NCBI GenBank assembly: GCA_902613805.1
Contig: CACMIV010000003.1
Coordinates: 62,001 to 126,000, forward strand
DNA: 64,000 bases
Origin: an uncultured Pelagibacteraceae bacterium
Lineage (GTDB): Bacteria; Pseudomonadota; Alphaproteobacteria; Pelagibacterales; AG-422-B15
Direction of reading: 5' to 3'
The translations under genes were made by a program, and so were the position numbers. Shown here one piece after another: positions 1-8,892 of the stretch; within the stretch, counting starts at the first letter, position 1, and every line of letters begins with the position of its first letter. The notes below the pieces were generated by a model. The model saw only the letters and a program-made list of their open reading frames with translations, ran no database searches and was not told where the DNA came from.

Positions 1-411
1 GTCAAAGTAATGTAATATTCCAAGCTTTTCCAGTAACATATTACTAAGTCTTTCCATTTTATTAGTACATACTGCTAATTTTAATTCTTTTGATTTAATT
101 AAATTGAGTACTTTATCAACGTTCTCAAATAGTACGCTATCATCATCTATATTATGGGTATAATGAAGAAGAAATATTTTAAGCATCTCATTAATTTTAT
201 TATCGTCGTATTGAATATTTTTAGTTATAACTGTTCTTCGAATTAACTCACGAGCACCATAACCAACTAGATCTCTAATTTCCGCTAAAGTAACTTGAGG
301 TTCGTTGAGTTCCGAAAGCATATAATTTAATGAATTCCTAAAATCTGGAGCTGTATCAACCAAAGTACCATCCAAATCAAAAATAAAAAGCTTCTTATTT
401 TTTAGGTCCAT
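1..411 (-). CDS. gph: Phosphoglycolate phosphatase-like HAD hydrolase (partial, 3' end outside window)
   Basis: Reading the minus strand from the ATG at 411-409 gives 137 codons open to the window edge. The N-terminus carries the HAD motif I nucleophile, FDLDGTLVDTAPDF, with the two aspartates, followed by a helical cap and a motif II-like LAVCTNK segment. The DTAPDF continuation is typical of the Gph branch, which dephosphorylates 2-phosphoglycolate, although HAD phosphatases have overlapping substrates. The C-terminal motif III/IV half lies outside. It is divergent from glmU, with 73 bases between the start codons. Confidence 0.8.
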   Translation of the reverse strand, partial: MDLKNKKLFIFDLDGTLVDTAPDFRNSLNYMLSELNEPQVTLAEIRDLVGYGARELIRRTVITKNIQYDDNKINEMLKIFLLHYTHNIDDDSVLFENVDKVLNLIKSKELKLAVCTNKMERLSNMLLEKLGILHYFD

Positions 412-484
412 TCTAGGTAAGTCTCTGAAATAAAATTTTACGATACAATTTAACGTATATTGGTTATTTTCCAAAAAATATTCA

Positions 485-1786
485 ATGAAAAATTTAGAAA
501 TTATAATACTTGCCGCTGGTAAAGGCACTAGAATGAAATCAAGTAAACCAAAAATTCTACATGAATTGGGTGGTAAGCAAATAATTGATTATATAATTGA
601 TATATCAAAAAAATTAAAACCAAAAAGAATTCACCTTGTACTCAATAGCCAAATTAAAGCTAAATTTAATAAATATAAAAATATAAATATTATAATCCAA
701 AAAAAACAAAATGGGACAGGGGATGCGATTAAGAATGCTTTGAAATGTCTCAATCCAAATTCAATTGCGCTGACTCTTTATGGTGATGTTCCATTCATAA
801 ATCATAAAACAATTATGAATGTATCAAAAATCAAAGATAATCTTATAAATGTATTGTGCTTTAATAAGGAAGAAAAAAATAATTACGGGAAAGTAATATT
901 AGGACCAGATGGCTACATAAGCGAAATCGTAGAACAAAAAGAACTTAAGAAAAATGAAAATTATTACTTATGTAATTCAGGTGTCTTTGCTATTCGAGCT
1001 AAACTTCTGCGTTCCCTATTACCTAAATTAAGAAAAAATAATAAGAAGAAAGAATTTTATTTAACTGATATATTTAAACTAGCACATAAACTAGGAGCAG
1101 TAGTTAATCCAATATTGACTTATGAGGAGGAAGTTATGGGCATTAATGATAAAAAAGATTTAGCTATGGCGCATAAGATAAAACAAAATAAATTAAGGTC
1201 CAAGCATCTAACGGCAGGCGTTACGATGGTTGACCCTGACACTGTATATTTTTCAGAGGATACAAAAATCGGAAAAGATGTTGTGATCCATCCATTTGTG
1301 ATTATTGGAAAGAATGTTAAAATTGGCAATAGAACTGAAATATTTTCATTCACACACATTGAAGATTGTAAAATTGGCAATGAAGTAAATATTGGACCTT
1401 ATGCTAGAATAAGACCTGGAACAAAAATTAGAAGTAATGTTGGAGTTGGAAATTTTGTTGAAATTAAAAATACAATTGTAGGCAAAAAATCAAAACTAAA
1501 TCACCTTTCATATGTTGGCGATAGTAAATTAGGACAGAACGTAAACATTGGAGCGGGAACTATTACCTGTAATTATGATGGATCAAAAAAAAATAAAACA
1601 AATATAGAAGATAATGCATTTATTGGCTCAAATTCATCCTTAGTAGCCCCAGTTACAATTGGAAAAAAAGCCTATATTGGTTCTGGGTCGACTATAACAA
1701 AAAATGTTACCGCAAACAGCCTTGCAGTTGAAAGAGCTTTACAAAAAGAAATAAAAAACTGGGTAAGTAAAAAAAGGGAAAAATAA
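485..1786 (+). CDS. glmU: Bifunctional GlmU: N-acetylglucosamine-1-P uridyltransferase / glucosamine-1-P acetyltransferase
   Basis: GlmU makes UDP-GlcNAc for peptidoglycan and lipid A from glucosamine-1-phosphate, acetyl-CoA and UTP. The N-terminal uridyltransferase domain (about 1-225) shows the LAAGKGTRM loop at 9-17, QNGTGD at 75-80 and the metal-binding YGDVP at 99-103. The C-terminal half (about 245-420) is a left-handed beta-helix of hexapeptide repeats with the acetyltransferase histidine at 340 (LNHLSYVGD) and NIGAGTITCNYDG. At 433 residues it is slightly shorter than the usual 450-456, mainly at the tail. Its stop overlaps the glmS start by one base (TAATG), so the two steps are translationally coupled. 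Confidence 0.97.
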   Translation: MKNLEIIILAAGKGTRMKSSKPKILHELGGKQIIDYIIDISKKLKPKRIHLVLNSQIKAKFNKYKNINIIIQKKQNGTGDAIKNALKCLNPNSIALTLYGDVPFINHKTIMNVSKIKDNLINVLCFNKEEKNNYGKVILGPDGYISEIVEQKELKKNENYYLCNSGVFAIRAKLLRSLLPKLRKNNKKKEFYLTDIFKLAHKLGAVVNPILTYEEEVMGINDKKDLAMAHKIKQNKLRSKHLTAGVTMVDPDTVYFSEDTKIGKDVVIHPFVIIGKNVKIGNRTEIFSFTHIEDCKIGNEVNIGPYARIRPGTKIRSNVGVGNFVEIKNTIVGKKSKLNHLSYVGDSKLGQNVNIGAGTITCNYDGSKKNKTNIEDNAFIGSNSSLVAPVTIGKKAYIGSGSTITKNVTANSLAVERALQKEIKNWVSKKREK

Positions 1787-3609
1787 TGTGTGGGATTATT
1801 GGCATAGCTTCAAATGAGAATGTATCCTCAAATATAGTAAACGCACTCAAGAAACTAGAATATCGTGGATATGACTCTGCAGGGATTGCAATTACTAGTT
1901 CTAATAAGATCAATCAAAAAAAAGTAAAAGGTAAACTTGATAATTTAATCAGTGCTCTTCAGGCGAATCAATTTGATGGCAATACTGGAATAGGTCATAC
2001 TCGTTGGGCTACGCATGGCGAACCTTCTGATAAAAATGCCCACCCTCACTCATCTGCATCTGTATCACTTGTACATAATGGAATAATAGAAAATGCAGCA
2101 GAATTGAAAAAATTAGAGGAAGTAAAAGATTACCAATTTCGGTCTGATACTGACTCTGAAGTAATTACTGCGTTATTGACATTTTATCTTAAGAAAGGTC
2201 TTAGCCATCTTGAGAGTGTTCAAAAGACAATTTCTTCTCTTGAAGGATCATACGCACTAGCAATTATTTTTAGTGACAGTGAAGACACCATTTATGGAGC
2301 AAAGAATGGAAGTCCACTTGTTGCGGGTACAAATGGAGTTGGCAATTCAATAGGATCTGACTCAATTGCACTAAGCTCAGTTGCAAATAAAGTTTGTTAC
2401 TTGGAAGATGGAGATATAACAGTATTAAACAAAGAAAGTATAGAAATTTATAACCTTGAGGGTGAAAGAGCGAATAGAGAATTTGTTGAAATAGGAATAA
2501 ACGAGTCAGAAGTTTCGAAGGGTCACTACAAACACTTTATGGAGAAAGAAATACATGAACACCCTCACGCAGTAGGTGAAACATTTCGACAATTTATAGA
2601 TTACGATAAGGGCACAATCACAATTTCTAATATTAATTTAAATTTTGATAAAATTTCAAAAATTTATCTAATTGCTTGCGGAACAGCATATTACTCATGT
2701 TTGGTGGGAAAATATTATTTTGAACAATATGCAAGGACACCTGTTGAATGTGATATGGCATCAGAGTTTCGTTATCGTGATCCAGTAATTGATCCCAATG
2801 CATTAGCTATATTTGTCTCTCAATCCGGTGAGACCGCTGATACTAAAGCTGCATTAGATTATTGTAGAAGGCAAAAAATTCACACATTGAGTATCGTAAA
2901 TGTCATAAATAGCTCAATAGCAAGAGATAGTGATCACTGTATTTATACTAAAGCAGGAGCAGAAATAGGGGTCGCTTCAACAAAGGCGTTTACTGCACAA
3001 TTATCAGCACTTTTATCTCTGTCAATTCATTTGGCATCAGCAAAAAAATTCGTGTCTATTGAGGAAAATAAAAAATTATGTAAGGAGATTATGCAAGCAC
3101 CTCTATTACTTGAACAATCAATTGAGAGATCTTATTCACTAAAAGACACAGCAAAAGCAATTATGAATGCCAAGGGTGTAATGTATCTTGGCCGCGGTAC
3201 AGCGTTTCCATTGGCATTAGAAGGAGCGCTAAAGTTCAAAGAAATATCATATATCCATGCAGAGGGGTATCCTGCAGGAGAAATGAAACATGGTCCACTT
3301 GCTTTAATAGAAAAAGATTTGCCAGTTGTGTGCATTGTTCCACCAGGTCCACTATTTCATAAAACAATTTCAAACATACAAGAAGTTATTGCTCGTGGGG
3401 GTAAAATATTAATGATAACAGACGATGAAACACTGGAGTCAAATTCTGAAAATATTTGGAAAGTCTTTCGTTTACCAAAATGCCCTAAATCAATTGAAGC
3501 AATCGTTTATTCAGTTCCCATTCATATGCTTGCCTATTACACAGCGGTTGAGCTTGGCAATGATGTCGATCAGCCAAGAAATCTTGCTAAGTCTGTTACT
3601 GTGGAATAG
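1786..3609 (+). CDS. glmS: Glutamine--fructose-6-phosphate aminotransferase (isomerizing)
   Basis: GlmS converts fructose-6-phosphate and glutamine to glucosamine-6-phosphate, the entry step to UDP-GlcNAc. The start is fixed by the MCGIIGI motif: Cys2 is the glutaminase nucleophile. GHTRWATHGEP and NAHPH follow in the amidotransferase domain. Two SIS sugar-isomerase domains fill the C-terminal half (VSQSGETADT near the middle), and the end DVDQPRNLAKSVTVE matches the Escherichia coli C-terminus, with the sugar-binding lysine at 602. Length (607) is normal. There is no room for a glmS ribozyme because the gene overlaps glmU. Confidence 0.98.
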   Translation: MCGIIGIASNENVSSNIVNALKKLEYRGYDSAGIAITSSNKINQKKVKGKLDNLISALQANQFDGNTGIGHTRWATHGEPSDKNAHPHSSASVSLVHNGIIENAAELKKLEEVKDYQFRSDTDSEVITALLTFYLKKGLSHLESVQKTISSLEGSYALAIIFSDSEDTIYGAKNGSPLVAGTNGVGNSIGSDSIALSSVANKVCYLEDGDITVLNKESIEIYNLEGERANREFVEIGINESEVSKGHYKHFMEKEIHEHPHAVGETFRQFIDYDKGTITISNINLNFDKISKIYLIACGTAYYSCLVGKYYFEQYARTPVECDMASEFRYRDPVIDPNALAIFVSQSGETADTKAALDYCRRQKIHTLSIVNVINSSIARDSDHCIYTKAGAEIGVASTKAFTAQLSALLSLSIHLASAKKFVSIEENKKLCKEIMQAPLLLEQSIERSYSLKDTAKAIMNAKGVMYLGRGTAFPLALEGALKFKEISYIHAEGYPAGEMKHGPLALIEKDLPVVCIVPPGPLFHKTISNIQEVIARGGKILMITDDETLESNSENIWKVFRLPKCPKSIEAIVYSVPIHMLAYYTAVELGNDVDQPRNLAKSVTVE

Positions 3610-3632
3610 AATTGTATGTACCTGTAAAAATT

Positions 3633-3857
3633 ATGAACTTCTTAAATAACTTAAATATTATTCAAAAAATAATTTCATTTATTTTGATAATAAACTTTTT
3701 CTTAGGTATTCCCCTATATAACAAATTAGGTCTTACAGATGTATATAATGATCGAATTTTGAGAGATATTTTTTCATTTGAATGGGCTGGTTTTTGGTGG
3801 GGGGTAAATATTGTTTTGTTGATAGGTATTTATTTATTCAGAAATAGTGAAGACTAA
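3633..3857 (+). CDS. Small two-helix membrane protein of unknown function
   Basis: I do not recognise this 74-residue protein. It has two hydrophobic segments (about residues 8-25 and 47-67) joined by a polar loop containing GLTDVYNDR and a tryptophan-rich start to helix two (EWAGFWWGVN). An in-frame TTG at 3612, only two bases after glmS, would add seven residues; I prefer the ATG at 3633, although neither has a clear ribosome-binding site. Its position suggests co-transcription with glmUS. The charged, tapered tail (FRNSED) and intact frame support a real gene. Confidence 0.6.
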   Translation: MNFLNNLNIIQKIISFILIINFFLGIPLYNKLGLTDVYNDRILRDIFSFEWAGFWWGVNIVLLIGIYLFRNSED

Positions 3858-3900
3858 AACAGGTACAACAAACTAAACTTGGTCACCGTAGAATAATTTA

Positions 3901-3927
3901 TTGACACAAAAACTGACAACATATTAT
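3901..3927 (+). promoter_or_regulatory. Candidate sigma70-type promoter for the haloalkane-dehalogenase-like gene
   Basis: A perfect -35 (TTGACA, 3901-3906) is followed after 15 bases by TATTAT (3922-3927). The predicted start of transcription falls only a few bases before the ATG at 3938, so the message would be almost leaderless. The spacer is shorter than the usual 16-18 bases. Confidence 0.45.
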
Positions 3928-3937
3928 CTTTGTTTAA

Positions 3938-5008
3938 ATGTTGTCAAGAATAAGCATCTTTATTTGTTTGTTTTTTTTTAATGCAATAAGTTTCATTTAT
4001 GCATATGAAGTTTCACCTGGTGTTCTGAGAACGCCCGATACACAATTTGAAAATCTAGAAGATTATCCATTTGATCCAAATTATATTGAAATTGATGGTC
4101 TAAGAATTCACTACCTCGATGAAGGACCTAAAGATGGTGATCCAATTTTCCTTCTTCATGGCTTACCAACTTGGAGCTATCTATTTCGAACAATGATACC
4201 GGTGTTAACTGACGCAGGTCATAGAGTCATTATTCCTGACTTAGTTGGATTTGGAAAGTCAGATAAATTTATATCTAAATATGATTATAGTTATGAGTTT
4301 CATATCAACATTATGAAGGCGTTAGTGGGACAACTTGATTTAAGAGAAGCTACATTCTTTGGACAAGATTGGGGGGGTATGATTGGACTTAGGGTTGTAG
4401 CTGAGATGCCTGATCGTTTTGCAAGAGTTGTTGTTTCAAATACAGGTATGGTTGCTAGAGATGGAATAACGGCATGGCTATTTGAAAATTTTGTAAAGTT
4501 TATGGTCTGGTGGAATGGAGCAGTCACTTTTGAGGAACTTAAAACAGCTGCTGATAAAGCATTAATGTTGGAAGAGCCATCACCACTTGAAGGTATGAGA
4601 ATGTTTTCAAAATGGATTGCACACTCGTATTACTCAGATGATATGGATGTATCAGGAATTATTTCTACTTTCGGACGCTTAGAGTTATCTGACGAGCAAA
4701 TCAGAGCTTATGAAGCTCCGTATCCTTCAGGCAAATACAAAGCAGGAGCTCATGTCATGGCTTATTTTATTCCAACACAATTATCCGAGAATGAGAAATA
4801 CTGGAAAGATGTTTATGAAAAATGGGATAAACCTTTTCTTGTGGCGTTTGGAGGCAATGAACGAATAACAATAACTATGAAGGAAGATTTTTTGACTAGG
4901 ATACCGAATCCGACTGTTGTTACTTTGGAAGGAGTTGGACATTTCTGCCAAGAAGAGGCTGGTCCTGAACTAGCGAATTTAATAAATAATTTTATTCTAA
5001 AAAACTAG
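3938..5008 (+). CDS. Exported haloalkane-dehalogenase-like alpha/beta hydrolase
   Basis: This alpha/beta-hydrolase has the layout of subfamily I haloalkane dehalogenases: HGLPTWSYLFRTMIP (oxyanion region, 74-88), DLVGFGKSDK (101-110), nucleophile elbow GQDWGG with Asp144 and the halide-type Trp145, and catalytic His335 in GVGHFCQEE. The position aligned with the catalytic acid of DhlA (Asp260) is Glu308 in FGGNERIT, a conservative swap. A hydrophobic stretch at 3-21 ending YAY looks like a signal peptide, which suggests periplasmic action, whereas characterised family members are mostly cytoplasmic. Substrate is unknown; haloalkane dehalogenase or epoxide-hydrolase-like activity are both possible. 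Confidence 0.8.
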   Translation: MLSRISIFICLFFFNAISFIYAYEVSPGVLRTPDTQFENLEDYPFDPNYIEIDGLRIHYLDEGPKDGDPIFLLHGLPTWSYLFRTMIPVLTDAGHRVIIPDLVGFGKSDKFISKYDYSYEFHINIMKALVGQLDLREATFFGQDWGGMIGLRVVAEMPDRFARVVVSNTGMVARDGITAWLFENFVKFMVWWNGAVTFEELKTAADKALMLEEPSPLEGMRMFSKWIAHSYYSDDMDVSGIISTFGRLELSDEQIRAYEAPYPSGKYKAGAHVMAYFIPTQLSENEKYWKDVYEKWDKPFLVAFGGNERITITMKEDFLTRIPNPTVVTLEGVGHFCQEEAGPELANLINNFILKN

Positions 5009-5062
5009 AAAATATAAAATTTATACCTATTATAAATCATACTTTTATCTAAAATTAAATAT

Positions 5063-5743
5063 ATGACAGTAACTTTAAGATCAGATGGAGATGTTTCAAT
5101 CATTCAAATGGATGATGGCAAAGTAAATGTATTCTCTCCTGATATGATAAAAAATTTTAGTGAGATATTAGATCAAGTTCCATCTGATAAAGGTTCTGTT
5201 TTAATAGCAGGTCGAGAAGGAATGTTTTCTGCTGGGTTTGATTTAAAAGTTATGATGTCTAGTCCAGAAAATGCTGCTGACATGGTTAAAAGTGGTTTTA
5301 ATTTATTATTAAAAATTTTTACTTTTCCAAGACCAATTGTTGCAGCTTGCAGCGGACACGCAATCGCGCTTGGTGCCTTTTTACTTTGCAGCTGTGATCA
5401 CCGTATAGGAATTAAAGGCGACTTTAAAATTGGAGCTAACGAATTACGAAATAACATGATTATTCCAACACCAATACTTGAACTTGCAAAATTTAAATTG
5501 ACAAAACCACACAAGCAGAGAGCGCTATTAAATGCAGAAATGTATTCAATAGAAGATGCTATTGCTCCTGGTTATTTAGATGAAGTTACTGAACATGAAA
5601 AGTTAATGGAACTTGCATTGGTTAAAGCAAAAGATTTAGCAACACTTGCTCATCCACAATATCAGCAAACCAAAAAACTTGATCAGGCAGATGTGGCGGC
5701 AAAAATAAGTGCTGGGATAGATACCTTAGGAGCAATAAATTAA
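5063..5743 (+). CDS. Crotonase/enoyl-CoA hydratase family protein
   Basis: The crotonase fold is seen in the two oxyanion-hole segments, GREGMFSAGFDLKVM and ACSGHAIALGAFLLCSCDHRIG. ANEL lies where hydratases have the first catalytic glutamate (PEI), but the following glycine-rich loop is replaced by RNNMIIPTP, and I see no clear second glutamate. It belongs to a proteobacterial branch usually annotated simply as crotonase; reaction unknown, probably on an acyl-CoA. Length 226 is short for enoyl-CoA hydratases (about 255-260). It stands alone between the dehalogenase-like gene and aroG. Confidence 0.8.
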   Translation: MTVTLRSDGDVSIIQMDDGKVNVFSPDMIKNFSEILDQVPSDKGSVLIAGREGMFSAGFDLKVMMSSPENAADMVKSGFNLLLKIFTFPRPIVAACSGHAIALGAFLLCSCDHRIGIKGDFKIGANELRNNMIIPTPILELAKFKLTKPHKQRALLNAEMYSIEDAIAPGYLDEVTEHEKLMELALVKAKDLATLAHPQYQQTKKLDQADVAAKISAGIDTLGAIN

Positions 5744-5764
5744 GTAAAATCAATGCATTTTACT
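5743..5764 (+). terminator. AT-rich hairpin just after the crotonase stop (weak terminator candidate)
   Basis: AGTAAAAT (5743-5750) and ATTTTACT (5757-5764) form a perfect 8-base stem with a 6-base loop starting at the stop codon. There is no uridine tract after it, so termination would be weak; it may instead protect the 3' end. Confidence 0.35.
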
Positions 5765-5827
5765 GAAAGTCTAGTATTTTACTTTATTTAGTACTATAAA
5801 GCCCGCAAAATGAATATTTAAAAAAAT

Positions 5828-7207
5828 ATGAAGAAATGGTCTGTTAACAGTTGGAGAAATTACGAGGCTAAGCATTTGCCAGAGTATCCAGATGTGAAGA
5901 AATTAGAAAAAACTGAGGATCAGTTAAGATCTTACCCGCCGCTTGTTTTTGCAGGTGAAGCAAGAGATTTAAAAAGAAATCTTGCAAAAGTTTCAGAGGG
6001 TAAAGCATTTTTATTGCAAGGTGGTGATTGTGCAGAAAGTTTTGATGATTTCAATGCAGATTATATAAGAGATACATTTAAAGTATTATTGCAAATGTCA
6101 GTCACATTAACTGCTGCAGGTAATTGTCCTGTCGTAAAAGTTGGAAGAATGGCAGGTCAGTTTGCAAAACCACGAAGTGCTCCTAAAGAAGAAATAGATG
6201 GTGTTGAGTTGGATAGCTATAAAGGTGACATTATAAATGATATGGACTTTACTGAAGATGCGAGAGTTCCTGATCCTGATCGAATGATTAAAGCATACAC
6301 TCAATCAGCTGCTACACTTAATTTATTAAGAGCTTTTGCTAAAGGTGGTTTCTCAGATTTAAATAAAGTACATCAATGGAATATGGGGTTTGTAGATGAA
6401 AGTCCTCAAGGAAAGAAATTTAGAGAGCTAGCAAATAAAATCTCGGACACGTTATCCTTTATGGAAGCTATTGGAATTTCTTCAAGAAACACAAAACGTT
6501 TAAGAAGTGTTGACTTCTTTACAAGTCACGAGGCTCTATTGCTTCCTTATGAAGAATGTCTGACGCGGCTTGATAGTACATCAGGTGAAGTTTATGACAC
6601 ATCAGCTCACATGGTTTGGATTGGTGATCGCACCAGACAGCCTGACGGAGCACATGTAGAATTCTGCAGAGGGATTAAAAATCCAATTGGAATTAAATGT
6701 GGACCATCTTTAGATCCTGAGGAGTTGAAAAAGCTTCTTGATATTCTAAACCCTGAGAATGAGGCTGGAAAAATAACATTAATTTGTCGATTTGGTTCTG
6801 AGACTATTAATGAAAAGTTACCAAAGCTTATACAACCGTTCTTAAATTCAGATCATAATTTAGTTTGGTCTTGTGATCCAATGCACGGTAACACCATGAA
6901 AGCTAATTCAGGCTTTAAAACAAGGCCTTTTGAAAGTGTTCTTAAAGAAGTCGAGACATTTTTTGATATTCACCATCAAATGGGAACATACCCAGGTGGA
7001 GTACATTTAGAAATGACAGGTCAAAATGTAACTGAATGCATTGGTGGCGCTCAAGCCATTAAGGATGAAGATCTTTCAGCACGATATCATACCCACTGCG
7101 ACCCAAGGCTGAATGCAAATCAAGCACTTGAACTTGCATTTTTAATATCTGACAAGCTCAGAGAGTCCCAAGAACCACATAATTCAAAGATTACGATTGC
7201 TAAGTAA
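5828..7207 (+). CDS. aroG: Class II 3-deoxy-7-phosphoheptulonate synthase
   Basis: This is the plant/Mycobacterium-type (class II) DAHP synthase, which condenses phosphoenolpyruvate with erythrose-4-phosphate to open the shikimate pathway. The family start [19 protein letters not shown] is present. Metal ligands known in the M. tuberculosis enzyme can be matched: Cys68 in GGDCAESF, the histidine of CDPMHGNT, the glutamate of HLEMTGQ and the aspartate of HCDPRLN. Length 459 is normal. A TATAAA element at 5795-5800 could be its -10, but no good -35 accompanies it. The gene is followed by nadE after 35 bases. Confidence 0.96.
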   Translation: MKKWSVNSWRNYEAKHLPEYPDVKKLEKTEDQLRSYPPLVFAGEARDLKRNLAKVSEGKAFLLQGGDCAESFDDFNADYIRDTFKVLLQMSVTLTAAGNCPVVKVGRMAGQFAKPRSAPKEEIDGVELDSYKGDIINDMDFTEDARVPDPDRMIKAYTQSAATLNLLRAFAKGGFSDLNKVHQWNMGFVDESPQGKKFRELANKISDTLSFMEAIGISSRNTKRLRSVDFFTSHEALLLPYEECLTRLDSTSGEVYDTSAHMVWIGDRTRQPDGAHVEFCRGIKNPIGIKCGPSLDPEELKKLLDILNPENEAGKITLICRFGSETINEKLPKLIQPFLNSDHNLVWSCDPMHGNTMKANSGFKTRPFESVLKEVETFFDIHHQMGTYPGGVHLEMTGQNVTECIGGAQAIKDEDLSARYHTHCDPRLNANQALELAFLISDKLRESQEPHNSKITIAK

Positions 7208-7210
7208 TTG

Positions 7211-7229
7211 CGACTAAATTATTTAGTTG
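7211..7229 (+). other. Intergenic hairpin between aroG and nadE
   Basis: CGACTAAA (7211-7218) pairs with TTTAGTTG (7222-7229), one G-U pair, across a three-base loop. No uridine tract follows, so it is not a convincing terminator. It could be a processing or stabilising stem. Confidence 0.3.
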
Positions 7230-7242
7230 TAAGATCAGTCAA

Positions 7243-8892
7243 ATGACAGAAAAAACCTCCATATTAATTGTTCAGTCCAACCCACAAGTGGGAAATATTG
7301 ATAAGAATAAACAAATTGTGATTGATCATATTGAAAGCAATAAATCTGACCTCATAATTTTCTCTGAGTTAATGCTCACAGGTTACCCACCAGAAGATTT
7401 GGTTTTAAAACCAGCTTTTATGGAAAAAGTTAACAATGCAATCTCAGATATTTTGAATTGTTCTAAAAATAGTAATTCAACAATAATCATAGGCACTCCT
7501 TTTTTGGAAGAGAGCAAACTGTTCAATACAGCTCTGGTAATTAAAAAGGGTAAGATCTTACATAAACATCACAAAATGGCTTTGCCAAACTATGGAGTAT
7601 TTGATGAAAAAAGAATTTTCTCAAATGGAGAGAAAGTCAGCATAATCGAATTCAATGGAATTAAATTGGGTTTATTTATTTGTGAGGATATATGGGTGAA
7701 CGATACAATTGTTGAGATTGGTAAAAATGAAATTGACTTGGCAGTATCATTAAACGCATCCCCATTTGATATAAATAAAATTGAGGAAAGAGAAAAAAAA
7801 GCACTTGGTTTTGCAAGCTCTATTGATGCTTCTTTGATATATGTAAATCAAGTTGGAGGTCAAGATGAGATAGTTTTTGACGGATCATCATTCTTATGTG
7901 ATCAAAAAAAAGTAATTTCTAAATTTAAATACTGTATTGAAGAGAGTAGGGAATATATTTTCAATCTTAATACTAAAACTTTTGAGATTGAAGAAGAGGC
8001 ACCTCTCGGTAGTGACAAGCACGATATTGTCTATTCCAATCTTATGCTTGGGCTAAGAGACTATGTTGAAAAAAATAAATTTCCAGGAGTTGTCATCGGC
8101 ATTTCAGGAGGCATAGACAGTGCATTTAGTGCGGTTGTCGCAACCGATGCATTAGGACCTGAAAGAGTAAAAGGCATTTTAATGCCATCTCAGTTTACAA
8201 GCGAGGAAAGTAATGAGGATGCAAATCAGCTAGGCAAAAATTTAGGTATCGAGTTAATAAGTGTTTCTATAAAAGATATCGTGAATTCATACGATAGTAC
8301 TCTTTCAAATTTATTCGCAGGTAAAGAAAAAGATATTACTGAAGAAAATATTCAATCAAGAACCAGAGGTGCAATATTGATGGCCTATTCAAACAAGTTT
8401 GGCCATATGGTAGTTACCAATGGCAATAAATCAGAAGTCTCAGTTGGATATTCAACTTTATACGGAGATATGTGTGGGGGGTTTTCAGTAGTTAAGGATA
8501 TTTATAAATCTGATTTATATAAACTTTCCGAATGGAGAAACGAAAATCTTCCATCATTTTCAGCAATTAAAGCAAAGGAAGTTATTCCTAAAAATATTAT
8601 AACAAAAGAGCCCACTGCTGAACTTAAAGAGGATCAGAAAGATAGTGATTCCCTTCCACCATATGATGTCTTGGATAAAATTTTGTACTTACTTGTTGAA
8701 AAAGAAAGTTCAATTAACGAGATTATTTCTAAAGGTTATGAGCCAAGCTTGGTTACAAAAGTTCAGAATTTGCTTTATAATTCTGAATATAAAAGACGAC
8801 AAGCTGCTCCGGGTGTAAAAATTTCAGAGAGAAATTTTGGGTATGACAGACGATACCCAATAACAAATGCATTCAGAGATAAGGAAAAATAG
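7243..8892 (+). CDS. nadE: Glutamine-hydrolysing NAD+ synthetase
   Basis: NadE performs the last step of NAD synthesis, amidating nicotinate adenine dinucleotide with ammonia released from glutamine. The N-terminal nitrilase-type glutaminase shows the triad Glu42 (FSELMLTGYPPED), Lys111 (HHKMALPNYG) and Cys147 (FICEDIW). The C-terminal synthetase has the ATP-binding P-loop SGGIDS at 288-293 and ends with KRRQAAPGVKIS, typical of the family. Its 549 residues match two-domain bacterial enzymes. The stop abuts the gltX start with no gap, beginning a tight run through cimA. Confidence 0.97.
   Translation: MTEKTSILIVQSNPQVGNIDKNKQIVIDHIESNKSDLIIFSELMLTGYPPEDLVLKPAFMEKVNNAISDILNCSKNSNSTIIIGTPFLEESKLFNTALVIKKGKILHKHHKMALPNYGVFDEKRIFSNGEKVSIIEFNGIKLGLFICEDIWVNDTIVEIGKNEIDLAVSLNASPFDINKIEEREKKALGFASSIDASLIYVNQVGGQDEIVFDGSSFLCDQKKVISKFKYCIEESREYIFNLNTKTFEIEEEAPLGSDKHDIVYSNLMLGLRDYVEKNKFPGVVIGISGGIDSAFSAVVATDALGPERVKGILMPSQFTSEESNEDANQLGKNLGIELISVSIKDIVNSYDSTLSNLFAGKEKDITEENIQSRTRGAILMAYSNKFGHMVVTNGNKSEVSVGYSTLYGDMCGGFSVVKDIYKSDLYKLSEWRNENLPSFSAIKAKEVIPKNIITKEPTAELKEDQKDSDSLPPYDVLDKILYLLVEKESSINEIISKGYEPSLVTKVQNLLYNSEYKRRQAAPGVKISERNFGYDRRYPITNAFRDKEK

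Noticed and set aside
1700-1786. glmS ribozyme or riboswitch upstream of glmS
   Set aside because: glmU and glmS overlap by one base, and no ribozyme-like fold is recognisable in the glmU end.
3612-3632. TTG start for the small membrane protein
   Set aside because: It is close to glmS but lacks a ribosome-binding site, and the ATG 21 bases later gives a typical membrane-protein start; uncertain, so noted in the feature.
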